Assembly (NCBI RefSeq): GCF_900474295.1
Contig: NZ_UCOB01000025.1
Location: 1-64,000, forward strand
DNA: 64,000 nt
Source: Synechococcus sp. UW140
GTDB lineage: Bacteria; Cyanobacteriota; Cyanobacteriia; PCC-6307; Cyanobiaceae
Direction of reading: 5' to 3'
Below are positions 9,750 through 19,693 of this stretch, one piece after another. The stretch's first letter is position 1. Each line of letters opens with the position of its first letter. The notes under the pieces were generated by a model. That model was not told where the DNA came from. It worked only from the letters and a program-made list of their open reading frames with translations, and did no database searches. The position numbers and the translations under genes are program-made.

Positions 9750-12599
9750 TCAGGCGCTTGCTGTCTGCGGAGCCGCAGGAGCTGGCTGGAACATGAACAT
9801 CGAATAAATCACGTTGCGGCGCATGTTGGTCATCATTTCCAGGAACATGTCATAGCCCTCATTCTTGTATTCGATCAGGGGATCTTTCTGGCCATAACCG
9901 CGCAAGCCAACCGATTCGCGCAGCGCATCCATGGCTTGGAGATGCTCTCGCCAGAGGGTATCGATCTGCTGGAGAATGAAGAAACGCTCAGCTTCGCGCA
10001 TGAGGCCTGGGCGTTCTTGTTCTATCTGGCCCTCCTTGAGGTCGTAGGCGTTGCGTAGCTGCTCCTGCAAAAATGCCTTGAGGTCATCCATGGAGAGACC
10101 ACTGAGTTGATCGGGCTTCAGATCCTCGAGCAGATAGACAAACTCCTGAACCTTGCTCACCAGCTGACCAAGATCCCACTCCTCAGGCGGTAGATCGGGA
10201 TTCACATAGGCCTCAACGATTTCATTCATGGTGCGCTCTCCATAGCCAATCACCTGCTTCTTAAGCTCACGCCCCTCGAGCACCCGGCGCCGTTCTGTGT
10301 AGACAGCTCGGCGCTGGTTATTCATCACTTCGTCGTACTCAAAGACCTGCTTACGGATGTCGTAGTAATACGTTTCCACCTTCTTTTGCGCCCCTTCCAG
10401 AGAGCGGGTCAACATCCCCGACTCAATCGGCATGTCCTCCTCGACACGGAAGGCATTCATCAGTCCAGCGACCCGATCACCACCAAAGATGCGCAGCAAG
10501 TTGTCACCAAGCGACAGGAAGAAGCGAGTGCTGCCAGGGTCCCCTTGGCGACCGGCTCGACCGCGTAGCTGGTTATCGACGCGACGGGATTCATGCCGTT
10601 CAGTGCCGATGACATGGAGACCACCCGCCTCACGCACACGAGCTTCTTCCTGTTTGACCACCTCGTCGTATTCCGCCTTCACTCGGCCAATGGCCAAACG
10701 CAAAGCGGCGATCTGCTCATCCTCGGTAGGAGCCTTCTCTGCCGCCGTGGCAATGCGATCCTCCAGCTCAATCACGCTGAGGGCACGGTCACCCCAGGCT
10801 TTGATCAGATCACGAGCAAGATCGGCCAGCGCCTGGTCGGTGTCATCACTGAGTTGACAGGGATACAGGCTGCCAATAGCCCTGGCTTCGCTCGGTGCGC
10901 TGCCGTGAGGACCTGAGGAAGGCACTGCCTTAGCTGCAAACCCAGAAGCCTCAGGACTGCGCTGGAGGGGCACTGGCGGGCGATGACCCTCCTCGGGCTT
11001 CACCAGCCGGGGCAAGAGCACCTCGCGCAACTTCAGGCGTGCCATGTAGTCACTGTTCCCGCCGAGAATGATGTCGGTACCGCGGCCCGCCATGTTGGTG
11101 GCGATCGTCACAGCACCGGAACGGCCTGCTTGTGCCACGATCTCAGCCTCACGCTCCACGTTTTCAGGCTTGGCGTTGAGCAGGTTGTGAGGAATGGACT
11201 CCTCGGCCAACAAGGTGCTGAGCAGCTCGCTCTTTTCGACGCTGGTGGTACCCACCAGCACAGGCCGGCCATCGTGGTGAATCTGAGCGGTCTCTTTTGC
11301 CACCGCTCGCCATTTAGCGGTTTCAGTTTTGTAAACCTGATCGGCCAGATCACGACGGGCTCGCACTCGATTGGTGGGCACAATCGTGGTCTCGAGTTTG
11401 TAGGTTTTCTCGAATTCCACTTCCTCGGTCTTGGCCGTCCCTGTCATCCCGGCTAAGCGGGGGTAAAGCAAAAAGAAGTTTTGGTAGGTGATCGAAGCCA
11501 GGGTCTGTGTTTCCGGCTGGATCTGCAGGCTTTCTTTGGCTTCGATCGCCTGGTGCTGCCCATCACTCCAGCGGCGACCAGGCATCACCCTGCCGGTAAA
11601 TTCATCAACAATCACGGCTTCGCCCTCACGCACGATGTAATTCACATCGCGGACGAACAAATCCTTGGCCTTCAGCGCATTCGTGATGTAATGCGCCCAG
11701 GGGTCTTGAGGGTCATAAAGATCACTCACCCCAAGTAGTTTCTCTGCCTTTGCAAAACCTTCATCAGTGAGGGTGCAACTGCGCTGTTTCTCATCCACCT
11801 CGTAATCCCCTTCGGGATCGATGCCGTCCTTCCCCATTTCGGCCGCACGCTCGAGGGCATCTGCTATCTGCGCCGCCTGCTGATATTTCTCCTGAGGCCT
11901 TTCCACCTGCCCGGAAATAATCAGAGGCGTGCGGGCCTCATCGATCAGGATCGAATCAACCTCATCAATCACGCAGTACTGGAACTCGCGCTGCACCACC
12001 TCGCTGATGTCATTGGCCATGTTGTCGCGAAGGTAATCAAACCCCAGTTCTGAATTGGTCGCATAGGTGATGTCACATCCATAGTTTTTGCGACGGGTGG
12101 CGGGATCCATGTCCTGCTGGATCAGACCCACCGAAAGGCCCAAGAAGCGATGCACCTGGCCCATCCATTCCGCGTCACGCCGAGCCAGATAGTCGTTCAC
12201 GGTGACGACATGAACGCCGCGGCCGGTGAGGGCATTGAGGTAACTGGGCAACGTGGCCACCAAGGTCTTGCCCTCGCCGGTCTTCATCTCGGCGATCTGG
12301 CCCTCATGCAGAACCATGCCCCCGATCATCTGCACATCGAAATGACGCATGCCCAACACCCGCTTCCCGGCTTCACGCACGACCGCGAAAGCCTCCGGCA
12401 AAAGGTCATCAAGGAGGGGCCGCTGTTTCTGAAGCGGGCCGGCGTTCTCCAGCTTCTGACGGAAGTCAGCCGTGCGACGGCGCAGGTCGTCATCACTGAG
12501 AGGAGCAATCTCCTCCTCCAGCAGATTGATGTCCGAGACGATCGGCTGGTAGCGCTTCAGCTTGCGGGCATTGGGATCACCCAGCAGGAGCTTGAGCAT
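9750..12599 (-). CDS. secA: Preprotein translocase ATPase SecA
   Basis: Motor of the Sec pathway for export across the plasma and thylakoid membranes. 949 aa from the ATG at 12599 ([18 protein letters not shown]). The frame is open far upstream to 13058, but that part overlaps the amidase gene and has no SecA similarity. Walker A is [20 protein letters not shown]; the DEAD-type motif is [17 protein letters not shown]; motif [13 protein letters not shown] is intact; the C-terminal helicase part has [21 protein letters not shown] low-complexity insertion at about residues 540-580 and the absence of the C-terminal zinc-binding SEC-C motif are as in other picocyanobacterial SecA, as far as I recall. 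Confidence 0.97.
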   Translation of the reverse strand: MLKLLLGDPNARKLKRYQPIVSDINLLEEEIAPLSDDDLRRRTADFRQKLENAGPLQKQRPLLDDLLPEAFAVVREAGKRVLGMRHFDVQMIGGMVLHEGQIAEMKTGEGKTLVATLPSYLNALTGRGVHVVTVNDYLARRDAEWMGQVHRFLGLSVGLIQQDMDPATRRKNYGCDITYATNSELGFDYLRDNMANDISEVVQREFQYCVIDEVDSILIDEARTPLIISGQVERPQEKYQQAAQIADALERAAEMGKDGIDPEGDYEVDEKQRSCTLTDEGFAKAEKLLGVSDLYDPQDPWAHYITNALKAKDLFVRDVNYIVREGEAVIVDEFTGRVMPGRRWSDGQHQAIEAKESLQIQPETQTLASITYQNFFLLYPRLAGMTGTAKTEEVEFEKTYKLETTIVPTNRVRARRDLADQVYKTETAKWRAVAKETAQIHHDGRPVLVGTTSVEKSELLSTLLAEESIPHNLLNAKPENVEREAEIVAQAGRSGAVTIATNMAGRGTDIILGGNSDYMARLKLREVLLPRLVKPEEGHRPPVPLQRSPEASGFAAKAVPSSGPHGSAPSEARAIGSLYPCQLSDDTDQALADLARDLIKAWGDRALSVIELEDRIATAAEKAPTEDEQIAALRLAIGRVKAEYDEVVKQEEARVREAGGLHVIGTERHESRRVDNQLRGRAGRQGDPGSTRFFLSLGDNLLRIFGGDRVAGLMNAFRVEEDMPIESGMLTRSLEGAQKKVETYYYDIRKQVFEYDEVMNNQRRAVYTERRRVLEGRELKKQVIGYGERTMNEIVEAYVNPDLPPEEWDLGQLVSKVQEFVYLLEDLKPDQLSGLSMDDLKAFLQEQLRNAYDLKEGQIEQERPGLMREAERFFILQQIDTLWREHLQAMDALRESVGLRGYGQKDPLIEYKNEGYDMFLEMMTNMRRNVIYSMFMFQPAPAAPQTASA

Positions 12600-12701
12600 G
12601 GATGCAGCGGATCGTCTGGGGGCCAGCCTACTGAGAACATGCGACTCGCCTGCAAGCTCTGCAAAACAGCACGCTTCAAAACACCTGGCTAAGCAGACAA
12701 C

Positions 12702-13640
12702 ATGGGAGCCACCATCTATTTGCACTGGACGGCAACTCACTACGACTGGGTTCGCAGCGGCCACTACCACTCCATCATCGATGGTGATGGGAAGGTGCAC
12801 TGCCTGCACGCCTACAGCGTTGATCTGCCAGCGCACACATGGGGTCGCAACAACAATTCCGTTGCCCTCTCCTGCGCCTGTATGGGGGGTCAGCCCGATC
12901 CCTGGAGCCAGCCGCCAACGGTGGCGCAGTTGAAAGGATTGTGCGAAGAAACGGCAGCCATTGCCCGCAGCTGGGGCTGGCAGGCGGAAGACATCACCAT
13001 CAACACGGTGATGACCCATGCCGAGGCGGCCTCCAACCGCGATGGTCGGATCCTGCACGACAACTATGGCCCCATGATCTGGGGCGGCACCGGAGAACGC
13101 TGGGATCTACTCCAGCTCGAAGCCAACGGCAGCAGCGATGGCGGCGATCAACTGCGTCAGCGGATCAAGAGCTTGCTCCACCAGCAGGCTTCAGCCGAGC
13201 CCGAGCCGCACGACGGCGCCATCGAACAGCAACCTCCACTTCAGTTCCAACGCACCAGCAGCATGCGGGCCCGGGGCGAAGCTCTGCCAATCGTCATCGA
13301 TACTGAAGGCCGCTCCTGGGCATTGGCCGCCGATCTGCTGGTGCGCTACGGGATTACCTACAGCTGGGACAGCAACCTCCGGCGCGTACTGATTGGCAGC
13401 CTGGATGTGGTGCCCAGCTTTCGGGAGGATGGGGTGCAGAGCGATGTGGGCTGGCCTCTGTTCGAGATGACGCTTCAGAGCCATCAGGCGCCAGTGATCC
13501 TGCGGGGCATCCTCCGCCCCTCAGCAGACGAATCAGACGGTGATCACAGGGCCTGGTGCAGGGTGCTGGAATTCGCCGAGGAGTTCGGGATCTCCGTTGT
13601 CTTCTCACCATTCAGCCTGGGTGAACGCAGAGGCGGATGA
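12702..13640 (+). CDS. N-acetylmuramoyl-L-alanine amidase-like protein (PGRP fold) with C-terminal extra domain
   Basis: 312 aa. The first 150 residues look like a type 2 amidase/PGRP zinc domain: [20 protein letters not shown] supplies the first histidine, then [12 protein letters not shown] and [13 protein letters not shown] supply the second histidine, and [10 protein letters not shown] closes the domain. After a linker rich in Gln and Ser, the C-terminal part (about 200-312) begins [20 protein letters not shown], resembling the stalk domain of copper amine oxidase N-terminus type. No signal peptide is visible, which is unusual for a peptidoglycan enzyme. Divergent from secA by 102 bases and followed by a GNAT gene. 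Substrate is inferred. Confidence 0.75.
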   Translation: MGATIYLHWTATHYDWVRSGHYHSIIDGDGKVHCLHAYSVDLPAHTWGRNNNSVALSCACMGGQPDPWSQPPTVAQLKGLCEETAAIARSWGWQAEDITINTVMTHAEAASNRDGRILHDNYGPMIWGGTGERWDLLQLEANGSSDGGDQLRQRIKSLLHQQASAEPEPHDGAIEQQPPLQFQRTSSMRARGEALPIVIDTEGRSWALAADLLVRYGITYSWDSNLRRVLIGSLDVVPSFREDGVQSDVGWPLFEMTLQSHQAPVILRGILRPSADESDGDHRAWCRVLEFAEEFGISVVFSPFSLGERRGG

Positions 13641-13661
13641 TGAAGACCAACATCCAATGCC

Positions 13662-14117
13662 ATGGCACGCATCCGCCTGGTTGAACATGCCCCGGGAGCC
13701 CCAGGCCTGCGCTGGTTTGGCATGGGACCTGGACTGCGCCCGAGCCGGGGCCTGATCAAGTTGCGCCGGCTGTTCCAGAAGCACGCCTTCTGGGCTGAGA
13801 ACCGCACCACAAGCGACCTGAAGCAGATGCTGGCAGGCAGCACTGTGGTCGTGAGCCTATGGCGTGGCAAGCGGATTGTGGGCTTCGGCCGCGCCCACAG
13901 CGACGGCATTCATCGCGCCGTGCTCTGGGACGTGGTAGTTGCCGGAGACCTGCAGGGGCGAGGACTGGGGCGCCGGGTGGTCGAGGCCCTGCTCGCAGCC
14001 CCTGCAATCCGGAACGCCGAACGCGTCTACCTCATGACAACGAACAGCGCTGGCTTCTACAAGCAGCTGGGATTTGATGATGCATCCCCCCAGCAACTAC
14101 TGATCAGGAAGCAATAA
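13662..14117 (+). CDS. GNAT-family N-acetyltransferase
   Basis: 151 aa. The acetyl-CoA binding motif A is clear: WDVVVAGDLQGRGLGRRVVE (Q-G-R-G-L-G), followed by MTTNSAGFYKQLGFDDASPQ, the typical end of motif B. The upstream strand VVVSLWRGKRIVGFGRAHSD fits the family. The acetyl acceptor cannot be told from the sequence. It follows the amidase gene by 21 bases on the same strand and is probably cotranscribed. It ends just before the convergent tRNA-Gly gene. Confidence 0.88.
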   Translation: MARIRLVEHAPGAPGLRWFGMGPGLRPSRGLIKLRRLFQKHAFWAENRTTSDLKQMLAGSTVVVSLWRGKRIVGFGRAHSDGIHRAVLWDVVVAGDLQGRGLGRRVVEALLAAPAIRNAERVYLMTTNSAGFYKQLGFDDASPQQLLIRKQ

Positions 14118-14120
14118 GCA

Positions 14121-14192
14121 AGCGGATGAAGAGATTCGAACTCTCGACCCTCTCCTTGGCAAGGAGATGCTCTACCACTGAGCTACATCCGC
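14121..14192 (-). tRNA. tRNA-Gly (anticodon GCC)
   Basis: On the minus strand the sequence folds as a complete cloverleaf: acceptor stem GCGGATG paired with CATCCGC, D arm GCTCAGTGGTAGAGC, anticodon stem TCTCC/GGAGA with loop TTGCCAA, and T arm GAGAGTTCGAATCTCTT. The anticodon is therefore GCC, reading GGC and GGU. The discriminator base is U, as usual for bacterial tRNA-Gly. The 3' CCA is not encoded. It lies downstream of ribH on the same strand. Confidence 0.95.
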
Positions 14193-14259
14193 AAGTCGGC
14201 CGTGAGGTTGTGTCCCTCGCGACCTGGAAAGCATGCACTAACAAGGTGCCCTCAGTCAA

Positions 14260-14736
14260 TCAACCGAGAGCTTTCATCAGAGAGCCCATCTCCAGAGCTT
14301 CAAGGCCATAGCTCCAGCCAAGATTGTTCTTGATCCCAGCCCGTTCCAGGGCCTGTTGCATGGTGTCTGTGGTGAGGACCCCGAAAATCACCGGCACAGC
14401 CGTGTCACGTGCGACTGCGGCCACCCCCTTGCTGGCCTCAGCCACCACGACATCAAAATGGGGGGTGTCCCCACGAATCACTGCTCCAAGAGTGATCAGC
14501 ACGTCGTAGCTGCCGCTACGAGCCATTGTTTGTGCCACCAGTGGCAGTTCAAAGGACCCAGGGACCCAGGCCACATCCAGTTGGGAGCTTGTCTGGGTCG
14601 CATCCACACCATGCCGAGACAAGCAGTCGAGACAGCCACTGAGCAGCTTGCTGGTGACCAGATCGTTGAAACGAGCCACAACAACACCGATGCGCAGGCT
14701 CTGCGCATCGGTGAAGCGACCCTCAAAAATGGCCAT
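14260..14736 (-). CDS. ribH: 6,7-dimethyl-8-ribityllumazine synthase
   Basis: Penultimate step of riboflavin synthesis: condenses 5-amino-6-ribitylamino-uracil with dihydroxybutanone phosphate. 158 aa, typical length. Motifs are [20 protein letters not shown] (substrate-binding Phe/Asn), [15 protein letters not shown], the phosphate and catalytic region [15 protein letters not shown] including the catalytic histidine, and [18 protein letters not shown]. Starts at ATG 14736. psbZ lies 74 bases upstream on the same strand and tRNA-Gly lies downstream. Confidence 0.96.
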   Translation of the reverse strand: MAIFEGRFTDAQSLRIGVVVARFNDLVTSKLLSGCLDCLSRHGVDATQTSSQLDVAWVPGSFELPLVAQTMARSGSYDVLITLGAVIRGDTPHFDVVVAEASKGVAAVARDTAVPVIFGVLTTDTMQQALERAGIKNNLGWSYGLEALEMGSLMKALG

Positions 14737-14810
14737 GAGACCGGCTGAAACTGATCACATGCTCCCACCTCGGTGGAAGGACCACGTGCGATCAGATCAA
14801 TGCCTGTGTG

Positions 14811-14999
14811 TCAGACCACAAAGAAACTGACACCCCAATTGAGCAGCACAAGAGCCACCCAGGCGATGCCGCCGAGAAGAATCAAACGATTGGAGTTGCC
14901 ACTGTCCTCGCTGGAGGCGTAGAGGACAGGCACCGCCACAATCATGGCGAACGACATCACCACCAGGGCCAGAACGGTGAGGGTGTTGAGGATCTGCAT
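14811..14999 (-). CDS. psbZ: Photosystem II protein PsbZ (Ycf9)
   Basis: 62 aa, two transmembrane helices, the known size and topology of PsbZ. The protein starts MQILNTLTVLALVVMSFAMI and contains the conserved inter-helix segment VPVLYASSEDSGNSNRLILL, ending NWGVSFFVV. In the family it sits at the edge of the PSII core and influences interaction with antenna and state of PSII. It is divergent from mutS (143 bases) and upstream of ribH on the same strand. Confidence 0.95.
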   Translation of the reverse strand: MQILNTLTVLALVVMSFAMIVAVPVLYASSEDSGNSNRLILLGGIAWVALVLLNWGVSFFVV

Positions 15000-15142
15000 G
15001 GAGTAAGTCGACGCCAGGTCGGTGCTTGGGATTCTCCCACGCGGGGGCCGAAGGTCCCGGCATCACCAGCGCCAACCTTTACAGCTTGTGGTGAAGAGTC
15101 GCTGTCAAGACCCTTACGATCAACCCCCCGCCAGCGCTCCCC

Positions 15143-17935
15143 GTGCCCCAACTGGATCTGGCCATGCAGGGCAATCTGTTCGGGGATCCGGAGCCGGCAA
15201 GCCCGGACAAAGCCCAGCCAACCGGGAGGGCAGATCGACACGGAGATGGCGCCGGCACCACACCGCTGAATGACGCAGCCCTCACCGCTGATGCCGAAGC
15301 AAGGCCTCGACAGCGTCAGGCCTCAGACGAGTCCGCGACAGCCGCACACGACGGCGTTAACGATCAGCCCGACAATGACAACTCCTCTGCAAACACCAGC
15401 CTTCTCGAAAGCAATGACGACGACCTGCCCGCCTGGAGCCATCACAGCCTCGTGGAGCCGTCGCAGCTCACGCCGATGCTGCGCCACTACGTTGAGCTGA
15501 AAGCAGCCCATCCGGAGCGGGTGCTGCTCTATCGACTCGGCGATTTCTTCGAATGCTTCTTCGAGGATGCGATCGAGCTCTCGCGCCTGCTGGAGCTCAC
15601 GCTCACAGGTAAGGAAGGAGGCAAAAGTGTCGGACGGGTGCCCATGGCGGGCATCCCCCACCACGCAGCCGAGCGTTACTGCTCCGATCTGATCCGCAAA
15701 GGGCGCAGCGTGGCACTCTGCGATCAACTGGAGGCTGCGCCAGCAAAGGGGAGCGCGAAAGGCACCTTGCTGCGGCGTGACATCACACGGGTGCTAACGC
15801 CAGGCACAGTGCTTGAAGAAGGCATGCTGAGCGCTCGCCGCAACAATTGGCTGGCCGCCGTGGTCGTGGAACCGCCACAGGGCAAGCAACCCTTTCGTTG
15901 GGGCCTGGCCAGCGCCGATGTGAGTACCGGAGAACTGGTGCTTCTGCAAATGGAAAGCAGCAGCGAACTGCATCAAGAGCTGGCGCGGCTCGATGCGGCC
16001 GAACTGGTTTGGGGGCCTGGACACGAGCTCGATCAAAACGACAGCGCCAACGGCCGACCGGCCTGGTGCCCGGAACGACAGCGGCTCACGGCCATGACCA
16101 GCACCCCCTTCAGCCGCCCGGAAGCAGAGCAGGCACTGCTCAGCCACTACCGTCTCGCAACCATTGATGGCCTCGGTCTGCAGAACCACCCCCTGGCCTT
16201 GAGAGCTGCCGGAGGACTGCTCGCCTATCTGAACGAGACCCGACCGCTGGAAGAGGATGACCTCAATGCGCCGCCACTGGATCGACCGAGCCTGCGCTTC
16301 AACGGTGATTCACTGGTGCTGGATGCCCAAACCCGACGCAACCTCGAACTGACCTCCACCCAGCGTGATGGTCAATTTCAAGGCTCCCTGCTCTGGGGAA
16401 TCGACCGCACCCTCACCGCCATGGGTAGTCGCTGTCTACGCCGCTGGCTGGAAGCCCCGTTGGTGAAGACGCAGGCCATCCAGCAACGTCAATCCACGGT
16501 CAGCACCCTCGTGCAGAACCGCCCACTGCGGCAGGCCCTGCGTCGTTTGCTGCGGCCGATGGGAGACCTTGAACGTCTGGCGGGGCGCGCTGGAGCCGGC
16601 CAGGCTGGCGCTCGTGATCTCGTCGCCATCGCTGATGGGCTCGAGCGGCTGCCCTTGCTGGCCGAACTCATCAGTGAACGCCTCAACGCTGGCCCCCACT
16701 GGCTCGAGCACTTGCTGGTACCGGATCGCGAACTCCAGAGCCTGGCTCGCACGATCCGACACGAACTCGTGGAGAACCCTCCTCTGAACCTGAGTGAGGG
16801 TGGTCTGATCCACGACAGCGTCGACCCCCTCCTTGATGGGCTACGCAACCAGCTCGACGACCAGGACAGCTGGTTGGCGGACCAGGAACTTCTCGAACGC
16901 CAGCTAAGCGGAAACACCAATCTGCGCCTGCAATATCACCGCACCTTTGGCTACTTCCTCTCCGTGAGCCGCGCCAAATCCACGTCCGTGCCCGACCACT
17001 GGATCCGCCGCCAAACCCTGGCCAACGAAGAACGCTTCATCACCCCCGACCTGAAGGCACGAGAAGGCACCATCTTTCAGCTCAGAGCTCGCACCGCTCA
17101 ACGCGAATACGAACTGTTCTGCACGCTGCGGGAGGAGGTGGGCCAGCACGCTGAAGCAATCCGGCGATCAGCCCGAGCCGTTGCAGGTTTGGATGCCCTC
17201 AGCAGCCTGGCGGACGTGGCCGCCACCGAAGGTTGGTGCGCACCTGAGATCAATGACAGCCGCGCCCTGATCGTGGAGGCCGGCCGCCATCCTGTGGTGG
17301 AACAACTGCTGGTGGAAGAGCACTTCACACCCAACGACATCGGGCTCGGCAGCGACATCGACCTGGTGGTTTTGACCGGCCCCAATGCCAGCGGCAAGAG
17401 CTGCTATCTCCGTCAGATCGGTCTGATTCAGCTGCTTGCCCAAATGGGTGGATGGGTGCCGGCGCAGTCGGCTTGCATCGGTATCGCCGACCGCATCTTC
17501 ACCCGTGTTGGCGCCGTGGATGATCTGGCAGCAGGCCAATCCACCTTCATGGTTGAAATGGCCGAAACCGCTAACATCCTTCACCACGCCAGTGAACGAT
17601 CGTTGGTGCTTTTGGACGAGATCGGGAGAGGCACGGCGACCTTCGATGGCCTCTCAATCGCCTGGGCCGTAAGTGAGCACCTGGCTGGCGAACTCCAGGC
17701 CAGGACGGTGTTCGCCACTCACTACCACGAACTCAATGCCCTGGCGAATCAGCGGAGCAATGTGGCCAATTACCAGGTCCTTGTGAAAGAAACCGGGGAA
17801 GACCTCCTGTTCCTGCATCAAGTCGCCCCTGGAGGCGCCAGCCGCAGCTATGGCATCGAGGCAGCACGACTGGCGGGCGTGCCCACACCGGTGGTGCAAA
17901 GGGCTCAGCAGGTGCTGGATCAACTCGCTGCCTGA
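15143..17935 (+). CDS. mutS: DNA mismatch repair protein MutS with an N-terminal extension
   Basis: Recognises mismatches and starts repair. 930 aa with GTG start; an ATG at 15164 is an alternative. Mismatch-binding domain I normally begins near the N-terminus but here only starts at about residue 105 ([20 protein letters not shown]), with [10 protein letters not shown] supplying the Phe-x-Glu motif. The ATPase has Walker [33 protein letters not shown] and FATHYHE. The protein ends soon after the helix-turn-helix, so the C-terminal tetramer/clamp-binding tail of E. coli MutS is missing. The extension is acidic, low-complexity and starts with QGNLFG, which fits the QxxLF clamp-binding pattern. 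Confidence 0.96.
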   Translation: MPQLDLAMQGNLFGDPEPASPDKAQPTGRADRHGDGAGTTPLNDAALTADAEARPRQRQASDESATAAHDGVNDQPDNDNSSANTSLLESNDDDLPAWSHHSLVEPSQLTPMLRHYVELKAAHPERVLLYRLGDFFECFFEDAIELSRLLELTLTGKEGGKSVGRVPMAGIPHHAAERYCSDLIRKGRSVALCDQLEAAPAKGSAKGTLLRRDITRVLTPGTVLEEGMLSARRNNWLAAVVVEPPQGKQPFRWGLASADVSTGELVLLQMESSSELHQELARLDAAELVWGPGHELDQNDSANGRPAWCPERQRLTAMTSTPFSRPEAEQALLSHYRLATIDGLGLQNHPLALRAAGGLLAYLNETRPLEEDDLNAPPLDRPSLRFNGDSLVLDAQTRRNLELTSTQRDGQFQGSLLWGIDRTLTAMGSRCLRRWLEAPLVKTQAIQQRQSTVSTLVQNRPLRQALRRLLRPMGDLERLAGRAGAGQAGARDLVAIADGLERLPLLAELISERLNAGPHWLEHLLVPDRELQSLARTIRHELVENPPLNLSEGGLIHDSVDPLLDGLRNQLDDQDSWLADQELLERQLSGNTNLRLQYHRTFGYFLSVSRAKSTSVPDHWIRRQTLANEERFITPDLKAREGTIFQLRARTAQREYELFCTLREEVGQHAEAIRRSARAVAGLDALSSLADVAATEGWCAPEINDSRALIVEAGRHPVVEQLLVEEHFTPNDIGLGSDIDLVVLTGPNASGKSCYLRQIGLIQLLAQMGGWVPAQSACIGIADRIFTRVGAVDDLAAGQSTFMVEMAETANILHHASERSLVLLDEIGRGTATFDGLSIAWAVSEHLAGELQARTVFATHYHELNALANQRSNVANYQVLVKETGEDLLFLHQVAPGGASRSYGIEAARLAGVPTPVVQRAQQVLDQLAA

Positions 17936-17958
17936 GTTGCCTCCCCCGAAGCGAATGC

Positions 17959-18660
17959 CTAAGCGCTCGCTCCTGCCCGCAGCAGCGCATTGCAAGCTGC
18001 CGCCACCAGGCCTGCACCGCCACGGGTTCCTTCGAGCCGGATCTGGGGCAGGTCCGTGGCCGCCAACCGACGTTTGCTCTCCGGTACCCCCACAAACCCC
18101 ACGGGCATCCCGATCACCAGACTGGGCGCAGCTGCACCCTCCACCAGTTGGTCCAGCAGTTGCTCCAGCGCAGTCGGGGCACTGCCGACCAACAACAGCG
18201 GCAATGGCCTGGCCTCTGCCAATGCACGGCGCGAGAGCACGGGCCAGCAGGCTGCCATCGCGGCGGCCGAACGGGTCGACCCTTCCGGTGCTTGGGAGGG
18301 GGCCCAATCCAGTAATGAACTGACTGCATTCCCTCCCGTGCGCCTGGCCATCGGTGCCACCGCCGCCGCTGCCATCGCCGTGTCGGTGAGAATCAGCGCA
18401 CCGGCTTGAAGCGCTGCCAGGCCCTGGTCGCAGGCCCCTGGACTGAACCGGAGCAAAGGAGCCAAAGAAGGATCCCCACTGCTGTGCACAAGCCGTTCCA
18501 AAACCTGCTGCTGCAGAGGGTCTAAACCGGTGTCGCCGAGCAACAGGCGAATGCGTCGGATGCTTTCGGTGAAGATCGGATGATCGCTGTGCACCTCTTG
18601 GGTCACAGGGGCTTGCGGCAGGGGGCAGACTTCAGCATCCTCCGCGGTCACGCCTGCCAT
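17959..18660 (-). CDS. cbiC: Precorrin-8X methylmutase (cobalamin pathway)
   Basis: Converts (cobalt-)precorrin-8 to (hydrogeno)cobyrinate by methyl migration. 233 aa. Family features are VLERLVHSSGDPSLAPLLRF, with the catalytic histidine in the His-Ser-Ser-Gly-Asp motif, ALQAGALILTDTAMAAA, RRTGGNAVSSLL and VIGMPVGFVGVPESKRRL. The frame continues upstream, but the ATG at 18660 is the sensible start. That ATG overlaps the ATG of the divergent holA (18659) by two bases in the palindrome CATG. It ends 24 bases from convergent mutS. Marine Synechococcus are known to make pseudocobalamin; cbiD is elsewhere in the window. Confidence 0.93.
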   Translation of the reverse strand: MAGVTAEDAEVCPLPQAPVTQEVHSDHPIFTESIRRIRLLLGDTGLDPLQQQVLERLVHSSGDPSLAPLLRFSPGACDQGLAALQAGALILTDTAMAAAAVAPMARRTGGNAVSSLLDWAPSQAPEGSTRSAAAMAACWPVLSRRALAEARPLPLLLVGSAPTALEQLLDQLVEGAAAPSLVIGMPVGFVGVPESKRRLAATDLPQIRLEGTRGGAGLVAAACNALLRAGASA

Positions 18661-19663
18661 GCCCGTGCACCTGTTCTGGGGCGACGACAGCGCAGCCCTT
18701 GAAAGAGCAGTGACAAAGCTGATCGACAGCGTGGTGGACCCAACCTGGAGCAGCATCAACCTCAGCCGCCTCGATGGTGGCGACAGCGGCCAGGCCCTGC
18801 AGGCCCTGGAGGAGGCCCGAACCCCGCCGTTTGGCAGCGGCGACCGGCTGGTGCTTTTACAACGGTCTCCGTTCTGCAACGCCTGTCCCAGCGAGCTGGC
18901 CGACCGCTTCGACGCTGCCCTTGACTTAATCCCCGACACAAGCCACCTGGTGCTGTGCAACCCGGCCAAGCCCGATGGCCGTTTGCGTACCACCAAGACC
19001 CTTCAGAAACGCATCAAAGCCAAGCTCGCCAATGAAGAGCGGTTTCAACTCCCGGCCGTCTGGGATGGCGCTGGCCAGCGCCAACTGGTGGAACGCACCG
19101 CTAGCGAGCTCGCACTCGACCTAGAGCCCACGGCAGTAGATGCCCTGATCGATGCCATTGGCAATGACAGTGCGCGCCTGAGTGCGGAACTGCAGAAACT
19201 TGCCCTCCATGCCAGCAGCGCCGGCAGCACAACGATCACTGCCGCTGCCGTGGCTGCATTGATTGATGGCCAAGCCACCAATGCTTTGCAGGTGGGCGAT
19301 GCCTTGCTGGAAGGCCAGGTGGGCGAAGCCATCTGTCGTCTGGATGCATTGATCGATGCCGGTGAACCAGCCCTGCGCATCGTGGCAACCCTCACCGGCC
19401 AGATCCGGGGATGGCTCTGGGTGAGCCTGATGGAACAACAAGGCGAACGAGATGTCGCCGTGATCGCCAAAGCGGCGGGAATCGGCAACCCCAAACGCAT
19501 CTATGTGATGCGCAAGCAACTGCAGGGGCGGCCCCCAAACCGCTGCCTCAACCTGCTCGGTCGGCTGCTTGAGGTGGAAGCATCACTCAAACGCGGAGCT
19601 CAGCCGGCTGCTGCGTTCCGAGATGGGATCTTGGGAGCCACAGCCGGTGGGGGAGCCCAGTGA
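18659..19663 (+). CDS. holA: DNA polymerase III delta subunit
   Basis: Clamp-loader subunit that opens the beta clamp. 334 aa, family-typical. It begins MPVHLFWGDDSAALERAVTK and contains GDRLVLLQRSPFC, SHLVLCNPAKPDGRLRTTKT and, near the C-terminus, VATLTGQIRGWLWVSLMEQQ, the delta C-terminal collar domain. There is no Walker A, as expected for delta. The start codon is shared in space with cbiC on the other strand. Followed by lysC after 30 bases on the same strand. dnaX, another clamp-loader gene, lies at 44 kb. Confidence 0.92.
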   Translation: MPVHLFWGDDSAALERAVTKLIDSVVDPTWSSINLSRLDGGDSGQALQALEEARTPPFGSGDRLVLLQRSPFCNACPSELADRFDAALDLIPDTSHLVLCNPAKPDGRLRTTKTLQKRIKAKLANEERFQLPAVWDGAGQRQLVERTASELALDLEPTAVDALIDAIGNDSARLSAELQKLALHASSAGSTTITAAAVAALIDGQATNALQVGDALLEGQVGEAICRLDALIDAGEPALRIVATLTGQIRGWLWVSLMEQQGERDVAVIAKAAGIGNPKRIYVMRKQLQGRPPNRCLNLLGRLLEVEASLKRGAQPAAAFRDGILGATAGGGAQ

Positions 19664-19693
19664 GACAATCACCAGCGGTATGAGACGGCTGGC

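Noticed and set aside
12600-13058. N-terminal extension of SecA by about 150 codons
   Set aside because: The extension lies antisense to the amidase gene and has no SecA similarity; the ATG at 12599 gives the normal start.
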